64,000 nucleotides of DNA from Bacillus_BD sp050389805 (GCF_050389805.1 NZ_CP130945.1:2480001-2544000); one strand, 5' to 3'; positions 34,346 through 43,583 are shown, numbered from the stretch's first letter. Numbers and translations: made by a program. Notes: a model not told the origin generated them from the letters alone.

Positions 34346-35545
34346 TTACTTTTCAGTCTGTACATTTTCCTGTACAAGTGTAACTTTTTTTCCATGTGCG
34401 AAAAAGTAGTAAACAATGCTTAACAATACAATGGCAGCCATGCTTATATACATACCTCGATAGCCTAATGATGGAAGGATGGATCCTAATACAAAGGGTC
34501 CAATCCCAAGACCTAAATCAAAGGAAACAAAGAATGTTGAATTTGCTAATCCAACACGGTGAGGCGGTGCTTTTTTAATCATAATGGTTTGAACGGAAGA
34601 CATGGTCGTTCCATATCCAATCCCAATTAAAGCACCCGCTAGTAAAAGGATTAAGCCATTTTGAGCTTGACTAAGGAAAAGCAAACCGACTAAAAATAAG
34701 ATCAAACATGGATAAACAACCGAATTTTCTCCTTTTAAATCAAATCTTTTCCCCGTAATCGGTCTAGATGCTAATAGGAACACTGCATATACAATAAAAA
34801 AGAAACTTGCGGCTTCTGTTAAATTCACCTCATTGGCAAAAGATGAAATGAATGTAAGAACACTTGAATAGGCGAATCCCAGTACGACCATTAATATAGC
34901 CATTGAAATACCGGTAAATTCAAAGAAATCACTAAGTTTGAAACCTTTCAAGCCCTCCACTTGTTCTTTCGACAATTTTACATTTTCCACCTTTAAAATT
35001 AAGGAAAGCACCAATCCAATCACGGCAAAAATAACACACAACAGAAATGCCATGTTATAGTCAAATTGTTGAACAATCAACAGTGCAATAAACGGTCCAA
35101 TTGCTGTCGCGATGGTTACACTCATAGAGAAATAACCAATTCCTTCTCCACTTCTTTCATGTGGAATTGAACTTGTCATAACGGTGGCAATGACTGTAGA
35201 AGCAACCCCTAATGCTGCGCCATGAATAAAACGGTCAACTAATAACAAAGCTAAATTGTCAATGACTAAGTAAAGAGCAGTAGATACGATAAACACAATA
35301 ATAGCTGAGTAAAGCAATTTTCTTCTTCCGATAACATCCAGATACTTCCCAGCTAATGGGCGGGAACAAAGGGTTCCGATAATAAAGATACTTGATGCAA
35401 GTCCGGCCAAACTTTGGGGAGCATCGAACTTGATTACGGCATACTCAGAAAAAATAACCATAAGTAAAAAATAGTTCATACTAAGAAGTAAGTTTGTTAA
35501 ACAAACCATAATGAAGTCTTTTGTCCACAACTTTGGTCGAGTCAA
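34346..35545 (-). CDS. MFS transporter (YfkF/CynX-like drug or sugar efflux type)
   Basis: 399 residues with twelve membrane segments; TTG start preceded by AAGGAGAG. The motif-A loop reads LAGKYLDVIGRRKLL. It is divergent from a LysR gene with a 145-bp shared spacer, the normal layout for a LysR-controlled transporter. A broken paralogue lies at 33154. Substrate unknown. Confidence 0.82.
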   Translation of the reverse strand: MTRPKLWTKDFIMVCLTNLLLSMNYFLLMVIFSEYAVIKFDAPQSLAGLASSIFIIGTLCSRPLAGKYLDVIGRRKLLYSAIIVFIVSTALYLVIDNLALLLVDRFIHGAALGVASTVIATVMTSSIPHERSGEGIGYFSMSVTIATAIGPFIALLIVQQFDYNMAFLLCVIFAVIGLVLSLILKVENVKLSKEQVEGLKGFKLSDFFEFTGISMAILMVVLGFAYSSVLTFISSFANEVNLTEAASFFFIVYAVFLLASRPITGKRFDLKGENSVVYPCLILFLVGLLFLSQAQNGLILLLAGALIGIGYGTTMSSVQTIMIKKAPPHRVGLANSTFFVSFDLGLGIGPFVLGSILPSLGYRGMYISMAAIVLLSIVYYFFAHGKKVTLVQENVQTEK

Positions 35546-35631
35546 TTTTCTAATCTCTCCTTTTATTCGCTAATTTACACATCGTATGAAATGAACGATA
35601 TCGTTTTAAGACGAGTGTAATATTTATGATA

Positions 35632-35645
35632 CAATACCAGTATTG
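35632..35645. promoter_or_regulatory. Possible LysR operator in the divergent spacer
   Basis: CAATACCAGTATTG is a 6-bp inverted repeat with a 2-bp spacer, within an A+T-rich T-N11-A-like context, 46 bp before the LysR start. Confidence 0.4.
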
Positions 35646-35690
35646 ATAAATATAATGAATGTTTTTTATGAAGGAGATAAGTAATTAGTT

Positions 35691-36581
35691 ATGCCAACCA
35701 TTACTCAATTTGAAATCTTTGTAAAGGTAATTGATGAGGGAAGCTTCACCAAGGCTGCTCAAAAGTTGCATATGTCGCAGCCAGCGGTTAGTCATGCAAT
35801 TTCCTCTCTAGAAACAGAGTTAGGAGTGACTTTATTAGTTCGAGAGCGCGGTAAAGATTTAATGGTAACAGATATAGGGAAACGTGTTCTTGTCCAAGTA
35901 AGAAATCTCCTTAATAGCCTTGAAAAAATAGACGAAGAAATCTCCCTAGAAAAAGGATTGGTCAAAGGAACGATTCGAATTGCGACATTTCCTAGTGTAA
36001 CGGCTCACTTTTTACCAAAGATTATTCGAACATTTCAACAAAAGCGACCGAATGTTTCCATTACGTTTAAAGAGGGTTCGCACGAGGAGATCAAAGAATG
36101 GTTGTCCATACGAGAAATTGATATTGGATTTGTTGTTTTGCCGTGCCGTGAATTAGATACGATTCCTCTAGTAAAGGATCGATATCTTGTGATGTTGCCT
36201 GATGGACATCCATTGCTACAAAATAAACAGGTACGTCTAATCGAATTGGGAAAAGAGCCGCTAATTGTATCGAATGGCGGATATGAAGCTCCGATCCTCG
36301 ATCTCATGAAGAAAGAAAAAATATCGATAAATGAGAAATATCATACATCAAACCTAAATACATCTTTAGGGATGATCAAAGAAGGATTAGGGGTACTCAT
36401 TCTACCTGAACTTTCATTGAAAAATCTATCCTTTCCAAAAGAAAACGTTCGACCATTAGAAACAAATCTTTATAGACATATCGCTTTAGGTTTGCCTTCA
36501 TTAAAAGGAGCCTCACGTACTGTCCAAGTATTTATCGAAATCACAAAAGAACTCTTTCGTGAAACAGCGGGACGGTTCTAG
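35691..36581 (+). CDS. LysR-family transcriptional regulator
   Basis: 296 residues, ATG after GAAGGAGAT. Winged HTH at residues 1-60 (KLHMSQPAVSHAISSLE) and an effector domain to the end. Probably controls the divergent MFS gene and itself. The last residues (ETAGRF) and the TAG stop come from a dispersed repeat, so the protein's natural end was replaced, as for two other genes nearby. Confidence 0.85.
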   Translation: MPTITQFEIFVKVIDEGSFTKAAQKLHMSQPAVSHAISSLETELGVTLLVRERGKDLMVTDIGKRVLVQVRNLLNSLEKIDEEISLEKGLVKGTIRIATFPSVTAHFLPKIIRTFQQKRPNVSITFKEGSHEEIKEWLSIREIDIGFVVLPCRELDTIPLVKDRYLVMLPDGHPLLQNKQVRLIELGKEPLIVSNGGYEAPILDLMKKEKISINEKYHTSNLNTSLGMIKEGLGVLILPELSLKNLSFPKENVRPLETNLYRHIALGLPSLKGASRTVQVFIEITKELFRETAGRF

Positions 36582-36672
36582 CGTTTCCTAGTTGGCAATT
36601 TAATCGAACGTTAGAACTCGAACCCGTTGGATTAAGCAGGGAGTGAAACCCGAGAACCGTCCCTGCGTTTCA
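36560..36672. repeat. Dispersed palindromic repeat, full length (copy 9)
   Basis: 113 bp with 28-bp terminal inverted repeats (23 of 28 identical). The left arm begins TGAAACAGCGGGACGGTTCT and the right arm ends GAACCGTCCCTGCGTTTCA. This is the best-preserved copy; its start lies within the LysR coding end. Confidence 0.85.
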
Positions 36673-36760
36673 TTATTTACCAGGATTGTCTAACGTTTAT
36701 GGGAAATTCTATGATTACAGTCCATTTACATGATTTTCGATTTAGAGAGGAGAGAAGTGG

Positions 36761-37537
36761 ATGGAATCATTATGGCTACAGTATGCTTGGACATTGTTAA
36801 TTCTAATCGGGTTAGAAGGATTATTATCGGCCGACAATGCACTAGTACTAGCTGTTATCGCCAAGCATTTGCCGGATAAACAGAAAAAAAGAGCAATTAA
36901 TTACGGAATTATGATGGCCTTTCTGTTCCGATTTGGTGCCCTTTTTGCCATTTCATTTATTGCTAATGTCTGGCAAATCCAGGCAATAGGCGCTGCCTAT
37001 CTTCTATATCTGGGATTAAAACACGTCATACAGGCGCGTTTTGGAAAAAATAATGAGAAGATACGAAAAGACAATGAAAAGGAAGCTGCAGGTAAAGGGT
37101 TCTGGGTCACAACCGGAAAGATCGCACTAGCTGACCTAGCTTTTGCTATTGATTCGATTCTAGCTGCAGTTGCCCTGGCACTTGGATTACCAGACTCCCC
37201 ACTAGGTAATTTTGGGGGTATGGACGGAGGGCAGTTTATTGTAGTTCTACTAGGAGGAATTGCAGGGCTTATTTTAATTAAATTTGCCGCAACCTGGTTT
37301 GTGCAACTTCTTGAAAAACGACCAGCTTTAGAAACAACCGCCTATGCCATTGTTGCTTGGGTAGGCGTTAAACTTGCTGTCATTACGCTAGCCCATGAAG
37401 ATATTGGTGTGTTAAACCATGACTTTCCACATAGCACGACTTGGACCCTCATCTTCTATGGGGTATTAGTCGGTATCGTGCTCATTGGATGGTTTGCACC
37501 GGGTAATAAATCCATTCATAAAAATCCGATCATGTAA
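36761..37537 (+). CDS. TerC/YkoY-family membrane protein
   Basis: 258 residues with seven or more membrane segments. The paired acidic motifs of the family are present: EGLLSADNALVLAV near residue 20 and DLAFAIDSILAAVAL near residue 125. TerC proteins of Bacillus (YkoY, YceF) have been linked to manganese efflux during metalation of exported enzymes. I see no yybP-ykoY manganese riboswitch in the 88-bp leader, so it is probably regulated otherwise. Confidence 0.88.
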   Translation: MESLWLQYAWTLLILIGLEGLLSADNALVLAVIAKHLPDKQKKRAINYGIMMAFLFRFGALFAISFIANVWQIQAIGAAYLLYLGLKHVIQARFGKNNEKIRKDNEKEAAGKGFWVTTGKIALADLAFAIDSILAAVALALGLPDSPLGNFGGMDGGQFIVVLLGGIAGLILIKFAATWFVQLLEKRPALETTAYAIVAWVGVKLAVITLAHEDIGVLNHDFPHSTTWTLIFYGVLVGIVLIGWFAPGNKSIHKNPIM

Positions 37538-37581
37538 TAAACTGTTTTTTATCGTATTCTATGGTTGACGCAAAAATATAG

Positions 37582-37615
37582 CAACAATGGACTGTGTTTT
37601 AGCAGTCCATTGTTG
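37582..37615 (+). terminator. Hairpin after the terC-like gene
   Basis: CAACAATGGACTG pairs perfectly with CAGTCCATTGTTG. No U-tract follows. Confidence 0.65.
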
Positions 37616-37738
37616 TGTGTTAAAAGAGCAAATCTGTTTTGTGAGATCTAATTTATTCATTCTATAAACTTATAAATAATTAATAAAGCGTGAGGAAAAT
37701 ATATAAATGTACATAAACCATGTTTTTAGGAGGATATC

Positions 37739-38285
37739 ATCAAAAATAAAAAATTGATAACGGGGATTTTAATGCTGCTATTCGTGCTAATGTTAGCCGC
37801 ATGGACAAACGGTACTAATCAAAATAGTCTCAATATAAATACAAATGGACGACATGCATTCTAGTTCTGCACATGTCCCTAAAGAGTTAAAAGATGCAAA
37901 AAATCCTACTTATAAAGTGGGAAGTCAAGTAATTGTTAAAGCGCACCACATGAAGGGGATGTATGGTGCAAAAGCAACCGTTGTTGGTGCTTATGATACA
38001 ACAGCATATGTTGTTACCTCCAAACCGACTTCTGGGGGACCAATCGTTAAAAATCATAAGTGGGTGATCCAAGAAGAAATTAAAAATGCGGGTAATAAAA
38101 CGCTCCAACCTGGAACGGAAGTTACTCTAGAAGCCAACCACATGGAAGGTATGATGGGTGCAAAAGCAATCATTGATTCAGCAGTACAAACATCGGTTTA
38201 TATGATTGATTACATTCCGACTACTGGTGGTCCGATCGTTAAAAATCATAAGTGGGTTATAGAGAGTGAACTTTCGGCTCAGTAA
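37739..38285 (+). pseudogene. YdhK (DUF1541) lipoprotein, broken N-terminus
   Basis: The open frame 37845-38285 encodes the two DUF1541 repeats of YdhK proteins, each ending in GGPIVKNHKWVI. Their signal peptide is encoded just upstream in another frame: after AGGAGG comes ATC (not ATG), then KNKKLITGILMLLFVLMLAA and Trp where the lipobox Cys should be, then a stop. Three lesions (start codon, lipobox, +1 shift) separate the export signal from the mature part. The internal ATG at 37845 has no ribosome binding site. Sequencing error is an alternative for one lesion but hardly for all three. Confidence 0.65.
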
Positions 38286-38629
38286 TAAATACCAAATTAG
38301 CACTAAGTTTATAATGAACGTCTCATAAAGTAAACCCTATATAAACGGATGACTTTACAGGATAATTTAAGAAAACGTATGGGCAAAATAAAGAAGATTG
38401 AATGGACGTAACTTATTAACATTTGTTATGTCCTTTTATCTCTCTACATTTATTAATTAGTCCTTTAAGCATATGGCTGAGTGTTTTTGAGCTTGAATCC
38501 TTCATTTTTACAAGAAAAAGCTTAATAGAATCTCACGTACAGGCAATTTTTAGGCATTTTGTCGAAATATCGTATATAATGATAGCAATCTTTTAATAGA
38601 AAATGATTGTTACGAAAGAAGGGACCTAG
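38286..38629. other. Gene-free spacer, 344 bp
   Basis: Only the hairpin at 38404-38432 stands out. The rest is A+T-rich and should hold the promoter of the EamA gene, which I cannot place. Confidence 0.5.
38404..38438 (+). terminator. Terminator GGACGTAAC/GTTATGTCC
   Basis: Nine-bp stem with one G-U pair, loop of 11, then TTTT. Confidence 0.6.
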
Positions 38630-39553
38630 GTGGGAAAGTTGTCTAGATCAAAAGCGATGTGGGGAATTGCTTTTGTTGTATTAACATGGGGGTTAGTTTG
38701 GCCGATCTATAAAGTTGCATTAAATTACACACCTCCATTTCTATTTGCTGGCATGCGTACATTGCTTGGTGGGGTGCTGTTGAGTCTAATTCTTCTGCCG
38801 AAATGGAAGGAAATCCAATGGAGGAAAACATGGCCGATTTATGTAATTGCTGCTTTCTTCAATATTTTGATTTTTAATGGGGTGCAGACGTACGGATTAC
38901 AATTTTTGCCTTCCGGTTTGTTTTCAGTCATTGTCTACTTACAGCCTGTGTTAGTCGTTTTATTGGCATGGCTTTGGCTAAAAGAATCATTGACTCTTGT
39001 GAAAATCGTAGGAATGATCATTGGTTTTCTAGGAGTTGTAGCGGTCAGCTTTGATGGATTATCTGGGCACGTTTCCTTTTATGGGATCCTATTAGCTTTT
39101 ATCACAGGTTTAGGATGGGCAATTGGAACGGTTTATGTGAAAAAGACAAGCCGTTTGGTCAATGGATTATGGCTTGTTGCGATCCAAAACATCATCGGCG
39201 GACTCGTTTTAAGTGGGATTGGGCTTAGCGTAGAGAATGTGGCTGATATTCAATGGAATCTAACATTTATATCTATTCTTTTATTTGGAGCCGTGTTAGG
39301 AGTGACAGGAGCTACAGCCGTATATAATAAACTCATGCGTTCTGGTGAATCCAGTAAAGTCAGTTCCTTTACATTCCTGGTACCGTTGATCGCTGTATTA
39401 CTTGGAACGATTTTCTTAAATGAACCATTTACACTATCTCTATTCGTTGGATTAGTGTTGATTTTACTTAGCATATATATGATTAATCGTAAAGATACCT
39501 CTAAAATAGAGAAAACGAAAGACTTTGAAATGCTCCAGCGAGAATCTGTTTAA
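38630..39553 (+). CDS. EamA/DMT-family transporter
   Basis: 307 residues, GTG start after GAAGGGA. Ten membrane segments in two EamA repeats (TWGLVWPIYKVAL near the start, then a second repeat from about residue 150). Members export amino acids or other metabolites. Ends at a strong terminator; no functional context. Confidence 0.85.
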   Translation: MGKLSRSKAMWGIAFVVLTWGLVWPIYKVALNYTPPFLFAGMRTLLGGVLLSLILLPKWKEIQWRKTWPIYVIAAFFNILIFNGVQTYGLQFLPSGLFSVIVYLQPVLVVLLAWLWLKESLTLVKIVGMIIGFLGVVAVSFDGLSGHVSFYGILLAFITGLGWAIGTVYVKKTSRLVNGLWLVAIQNIIGGLVLSGIGLSVENVADIQWNLTFISILLFGAVLGVTGATAVYNKLMRSGESSKVSSFTFLVPLIAVLLGTIFLNEPFTLSLFVGLVLILLSIYMINRKDTSKIEKTKDFEMLQRESV

Positions 39554-39555
39554 TG

Positions 39556-39602
39556 AAATAACCGTAAATCTACCAATTTGATGATTTACGGTTATTTTTT
39601 TA
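39556..39602. terminator. Terminator of the EamA gene
   Basis: AAATAACCGTAAATC pairs with GATTTACGGTTATTT and runs into a T-tract. Confidence 0.9.
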
Positions 39603-39635
39603 AATACGATAATCAAGTTTTGATGTTTCTATTAA

Positions 39636-39686
39636 AAACAAAAGCAGGCGATATCCTATGCATATAGGTTCTGCCTGCTTTTTATT
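39636..39686 (-). terminator. Terminator of the histidine kinase gene
   Basis: AAAAGCAGGC pairs with GCCTGCTTTT with an inner CCTATGCATATAGG palindrome. It works in either direction. Confidence 0.8.
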
Positions 39687-39734
39687 GCTGGATCATTATG
39701 AATTGATTTTGATGAAAGTTCCCTCTGAACTTTT

Positions 39735-40997
39735 TTATTCTTTTGAAAGAATAATCCTAAAACATGTCCCTTTTCCAAGTTCACTCTTTACTTCGATCTT
39801 TCCATTCATTCCTTTGATGATGCTATAGGAAACCATCATGCCAAGTCCGGTTCCTTTTTCTTTTGTTGTGAAATAGGGTTGACCGAGACGATTTATTTGT
39901 TCTTGTGACATTCCAAGACCTTGGTCCTGTATGTCAATTTGGATGGTATTTTGAAAACTAGATAAGTCAATATGAAGGTTACCGCCATGGGATTGCATTG
40001 ATTCAATCCCATTTTTCACCATATTGATCAAACATTGTTGGAACTTTTTTCGTTCGCCCATCGTAATAAATTGATGATGTTCTGGTTTCTGTATATTTTG
40101 TGTGATCCCGACGCCGTGCATGTTTGCTAACGGAGAAATCACATTGACTGCTTGTTCAATTTCTTCTTGAATATTAATTTCTTCCTTTTTTTCAATGGTC
40201 GGCTTAGCAAACGTTAAATAATCATTGATGATGTTGGTTGCCCGATCAATTTCATTTAAAGCGATGTTGACAAATTCTCCTCGCTTTTCAGGGGAAATAT
40301 CTTCAGATAATAATTGAATAAAACCTCTGCTTGTCGTGAGGGGATTTCGAACTTCATGGGAAATACTAGCTGCCAAGTGGCTAACCGTTTTTATTTTTTC
40401 TGCCTTGATCAAGTTTTGCAATAAACTAGAGTAGGTGCGAATTCCTTCCCAAAGGATTGTTACAATGATGATTCCAAAAATATTAATACTATAATATTCC
40501 ACGAGATATCGCATAGGCAAAATGTCTGAATTTAAAAGCGATGCCATTGTTTGAGAGACGGTAATGCCCATAACCAATAATGTGCATGAAAGGAGAAGTT
40601 TATTCTTCAATTTCATGTTTAAATAAGGTTTAGAAAGGAAGTAGATGGAAATCCCGATGATAATAGACGCAGTCGCTGCAGCATAAAATCCGACCCCTCC
40701 CACTAAGAAACGAGTAAATAGAAGGATACTTAATTGAATCAAACCTAGTTTATAACCCCCATATAAACCACCTAAAATAAACGGAATATAGCGTAGGTCC
40801 CAAATATTATTATCAGTTGCATATACCGGAAATACCATACACAACACAAGCGAAACAATTGGGAACAAAGCGATTTTCCAATTCTGTAGTTCTTTAGCCT
40901 GGTAGACATAGGTAGCCATATAGAGGATTTGTAAGAGACAGAGAGCCAGTAATATAAATAAAAAACTGATGAGTAGATCTTTCGTGACAAAATCCAT
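39735..40997 (-). CDS. Sensor histidine kinase with 5TM sensor
   Basis: 420 residues from the ATG at 40997 (AAGGAA upstream). Residues ~1-195 contain five to six membrane segments of the 5TMR-LYT/KinB-like type. Next comes HisKA with the phospho-acceptor His in ASISHEVRNPLTT, then HATPase with N-box NMVKNGIESM, G1 DQGLGMS and G2 GTGLGMMVSYSI. No response regulator is adjacent. Orphan kinases of this form feed the sporulation phosphorelay in Bacillus, which is a possible role here. Confidence 0.88.
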   Translation of the reverse strand: MDFVTKDLLISFLFILLALCLLQILYMATYVYQAKELQNWKIALFPIVSLVLCMVFPVYATDNNIWDLRYIPFILGGLYGGYKLGLIQLSILLFTRFLVGGVGFYAAATASIIIGISIYFLSKPYLNMKLKNKLLLSCTLLVMGITVSQTMASLLNSDILPMRYLVEYYSINIFGIIIVTILWEGIRTYSSLLQNLIKAEKIKTVSHLAASISHEVRNPLTTSRGFIQLLSEDISPEKRGEFVNIALNEIDRATNIINDYLTFAKPTIEKKEEINIQEEIEQAVNVISPLANMHGVGITQNIQKPEHHQFITMGERKKFQQCLINMVKNGIESMQSHGGNLHIDLSSFQNTIQIDIQDQGLGMSQEQINRLGQPYFTTKEKGTGLGMMVSYSIIKGMNGKIEVKSELGKGTCFRIILSKE

Positions 40998-41231
40998 AAG
41001 AAGTCGTTTCCTTAATTTATAAATTAGATAATTTGATAATAGCAAGATTTAAATATTTATACTAGTGGTAAATGTAGAAAATATCTAGTGAAGGATTTAC
41101 ATAACGTCTAAACTTATAGGATTGTTTAAACCTAAAAGGATATACCAATGGATGCAATACAAACAAGAATGGATGCTTGGTTCAATAGGCAATGAACATA
41201 GTTTTAGTTTAAGTGTCTTGGAATTCTTCCC

Positions 41232-41262
41232 AAAAAAGGGGGTCGGTACCATCCCGCCCCCA
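41232..41262 (-). terminator. Terminator of the second sigma-54 activator
   Basis: On the minus strand GGGGG-CGG...CCG-ACCCCC forms a G-C-rich stem followed by TTTTTT. Confidence 0.85.
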
Positions 41263-41307
41263 CGTATTCTATGTTTCCTAAATTTCACTGGAATAACACC
41301 TACGTTT

Positions 41308-43155
41308 TCACAACGTGTTTTCAATCCTCTTCAATTCAGTTTCGATATATTCTCGACTATGGTCAAAGGCAATGATAGCTAGGACTTTTCCGCTAGAATC
41401 CATTATAGGGGCAAAGCTCGATTTCCATTCTCCATATATATCTTTATATAGTGGGGTGACACCGGCTTTTCCATTCATTGCACCTAAGGCGACCTCCATA
41501 ATTTCAGGGGGACCGTCATATAGGACTCCAGGTGGAATTGGAAAGCCTTCGTCGGCTGCGATAGTTAGCAATAGTTTATTATCTAGTGCTTTAAAAATAT
41601 AGACCCATTCGATAATTCCTTCTTGTTCTCGTATTTTCGTTAACCTTTCTTGTACCTTTTTAAACGTAGGATGCGATGTTGAACCAGGGTGACTCACTAG
41701 TTCAGAGATGTCTTCTGGAAGGATAGTGGCTGATGTCATAATCGCCATGGAGCGTAATTGTTTATTTAAATGATCTTCTAAAATTTTTCGTTTGCTTGAT
41801 GGGGAGCTGGTCTCTTGTTGGAGCTTTTCACGAATTTTTTTGTATTTCCTGCTCATCGTCGGTTGGCTAACATCTAGAACTTTTGCTGCTAGTTTAACCG
41901 ATTTATATTTTTCCATTGTCATTGTAATTAATTGTTCTTCAATCATATCAACAGCTTCTTGAAGAGGCATAATGTGATGAATGACTGGTAGTTCCTTATG
42001 TATAGGCTTCTTCCATGGAATGTAAGGGTATACGAGTTTGGCGTCTACATTTAATTCTTTACTAGTCACAACAATTCGTTCAATCGTATTCTCTAATTGC
42101 CGTACATTTCCTGGCCAATCATATATGCAAAATAAATCCACGGCATCTGGTAAAATCGTAATATTTCGATGGTATAACGCATTATACTTTGCGACGAAAT
42201 GATAGACAAAGTAAGGAATTTCCTCAATTCTTTCTCTTAATGAAGGAATTTCAATGGGTACTACATTTAAACGATAATATAAGTCCTCTCGAAATTTTCC
42301 CTCTTTAACCATGTTTTCTAACGACTTATTCGTTGCTGCGATAATTTGAACATCAATATGAATAGGTTGTGTGCCTCCAAGGGGAGTTACCTCTTTTTCT
42401 TGTAAAATTCGGAGTAACTTGACTTGAGAGCTCAGGGGCATTTCGGCAATTTCATCAAGAAAAATAATGCCTCCATCTGCTAATTGAAATTTTCCTAGAG
42501 AACCGTTTTTGTTGGCACCACTAAAGGCCCCACCGACATATCCGAATAATTCACTTTCCAAAAGATTTTTTGGAATGGCCCCACAGTTAACAGCAATGAA
42601 TGGTTGAGTTTTTCTATTTCCTAATTGATGAATTTGTTTAGCGATCATTTCTTTTCCGACACCTGATTCTCCTAATAACAATACGGTTGTGGGAACTTTT
42701 GATACCATTTCGATGGTGCCAAGTACCTCTTTCATTTCTGGACTATGGACAACAATAGATGGATCTGGGTTCCCAACTGGGCCATCGGTTATCTCAATGG
42801 GTTCTATTAAAGGGTCGGAAATGTTTTTAAGCCCCCATACGAGTAGGTCATCATTAAGTCCCGTGACTGGAAAAACAGCTATTAATATTTGACTGCCATT
42901 CCAAGCCTTTAATGCAAGAGAACGAATCTCTCTTTTTAATAGTTGTAAAGTAGAATCGCCAAAACATGAAATTTCCTCTATTTCTGTAATCACCCTTCCA
43001 ATAATCCCATCTGTGGACCAAAAGTTTTTCAGTTCTCCACTTTGGTATAAAATCATTCCGTTTTCATTGGTTACTAGGATTTCCTCATAAATAAATTGTA
43101 GACTTGATTGAAAAGCTTGCAGCAGATGGTCGTTAGATAGAATGAGCGTTTTCAC
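41308..43155 (-). CDS. Sigma-54-dependent activator with C-terminal Cache/PAS-like domain
   Basis: About 615 residues; I prefer GTG 43155, with AAGGAAG upstream, over GTG 43164, which abuts it. Numbered from 43164: N-terminal PAS-like segment ~20-120, AAA+ ~135-375 (Walker A GESGVGKE 165-172, Walker B IIFLDE), Fis-type HTH ~421-445 (SVKLAAKVLDVSQPTMSRKYKK), then ~150 more residues that look like a Cache/PAS sensor. Most family members end at the HTH, so this tail is unusual. The sigma-54 contact loop is GAFSGA (212-217) instead of GAFTGA. It is divergent from two sigma-54 promoters at 43297 and 45100, its probable targets. Confidence 0.88.
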   Translation of the reverse strand: MKTLILSNDHLLQAFQSSLQFIYEEILVTNENGMILYQSGELKNFWSTDGIIGRVITEIEEISCFGDSTLQLLKREIRSLALKAWNGSQILIAVFPVTGLNDDLLVWGLKNISDPLIEPIEITDGPVGNPDPSIVVHSPEMKEVLGTIEMVSKVPTTVLLLGESGVGKEMIAKQIHQLGNRKTQPFIAVNCGAIPKNLLESELFGYVGGAFSGANKNGSLGKFQLADGGIIFLDEIAEMPLSSQVKLLRILQEKEVTPLGGTQPIHIDVQIIAATNKSLENMVKEGKFREDLYYRLNVVPIEIPSLRERIEEIPYFVYHFVAKYNALYHRNITILPDAVDLFCIYDWPGNVRQLENTIERIVVTSKELNVDAKLVYPYIPWKKPIHKELPVIHHIMPLQEAVDMIEEQLITMTMEKYKSVKLAAKVLDVSQPTMSRKYKKIREKLQQETSSPSSKRKILEDHLNKQLRSMAIMTSATILPEDISELVSHPGSTSHPTFKKVQERLTKIREQEGIIEWVYIFKALDNKLLLTIAADEGFPIPPGVLYDGPPEIMEVALGAMNGKAGVTPLYKDIYGEWKSSFAPIMDSSGKVLAIIAFDHSREYIETELKRIENTL

Positions 43156-43211
43156 CAAAATCACACTTCCTTAATTTAAAATTTTGAAAATTAGGATTAT
43201 TGAATAAATTA

Positions 43212-43229
43212 TTTCATAATTGTATGAAA
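43212..43229 (+). promoter_or_regulatory. Candidate activator site before the 43297 promoter
   Basis: TTTCATAATTGTATGAAA is a 6-bp inverted repeat 70-85 bp upstream of a sigma-54 promoter. A similar TTTCA...TGAAA pair stands before the next sigma-54 promoter. Confidence 0.5.
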
Positions 43230-43296
43230 ATTTCAATTATGAATTAACGGGAAGTCGAAATATGTTATAAACATTTGTTTTCTGAATATTCTAATT

Positions 43297-43313
43297 TTGG
43301 CACGATAATTGCA
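43297..43313 (+). promoter_or_regulatory. Sigma-54 (SigL) -24/-12 promoter
   Basis: TTGGCACGATAATTGCA matches the consensus fully. Transcription should start near 43324, about 30 bases before the small membrane protein gene. Confidence 0.92.
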
Positions 43314-43352
43314 TTTCTATCACTATCACTTTCTTAGAAAGGAGGGATCGAC

Positions 43353-43556
43353 TTGAACAAAGGAGATTATATCCAAGAAAATATGGAATCAAATGATCCT
43401 TTTATTAAAGAAATGTACTCAGATCTTTATAACCGAATTAAAGATTATGAAGAGAATGATTCTGTCGTTGAAAAAATTAAGTTCTCAGACACTTTCGGCT
43501 CTATCATTATTGTTGGATTGATTACGTTATTTTTAGCTTATATTGTTTTAACCTAA
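43353..43556 (+). CDS. Small single-span membrane protein encoded before an NCS1-like permease
   Basis: Not recognised. 67 residues, TTG start seven bases after AAAGGAGGG, a very strong site. Residues 1-45 are soluble and rich in Asp, Glu and Lys; residues ~47-66 are one membrane segment (IIIVGLITLFLAYIVL). First gene of a sigma-54 transcript and 27 bp before the permease gene, so it is probably an accessory subunit or chaperone of that permease, as small partners are known for other transporters. That is inference. Confidence 0.75.
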   Translation: MNKGDYIQENMESNDPFIKEMYSDLYNRIKDYEENDSVVEKIKFSDTFGSIIIVGLITLFLAYIVLT

Positions 43557-43583
43557 AGAACGAAAAAATAATGGAGGTATCGT

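Noticed and set aside
9691..36672. Repeated GGGACGGTTCT units as a CRISPR array
   Set aside because: The copies are kilobases apart, palindromic and interspersed with genes; there are no regular spacers and no cas genes.
36673..36760. yybP-ykoY manganese riboswitch before the TerC/YkoY gene
   Set aside because: The 88-bp leader lacks the conserved loops of that riboswitch and a terminator switch.
41122..41382. 86-codon plus-strand frame over the activator terminator
   Set aside because: It reads through a G-C-rich terminator hairpin and the antisense end of the activator gene; no ribosome binding site.
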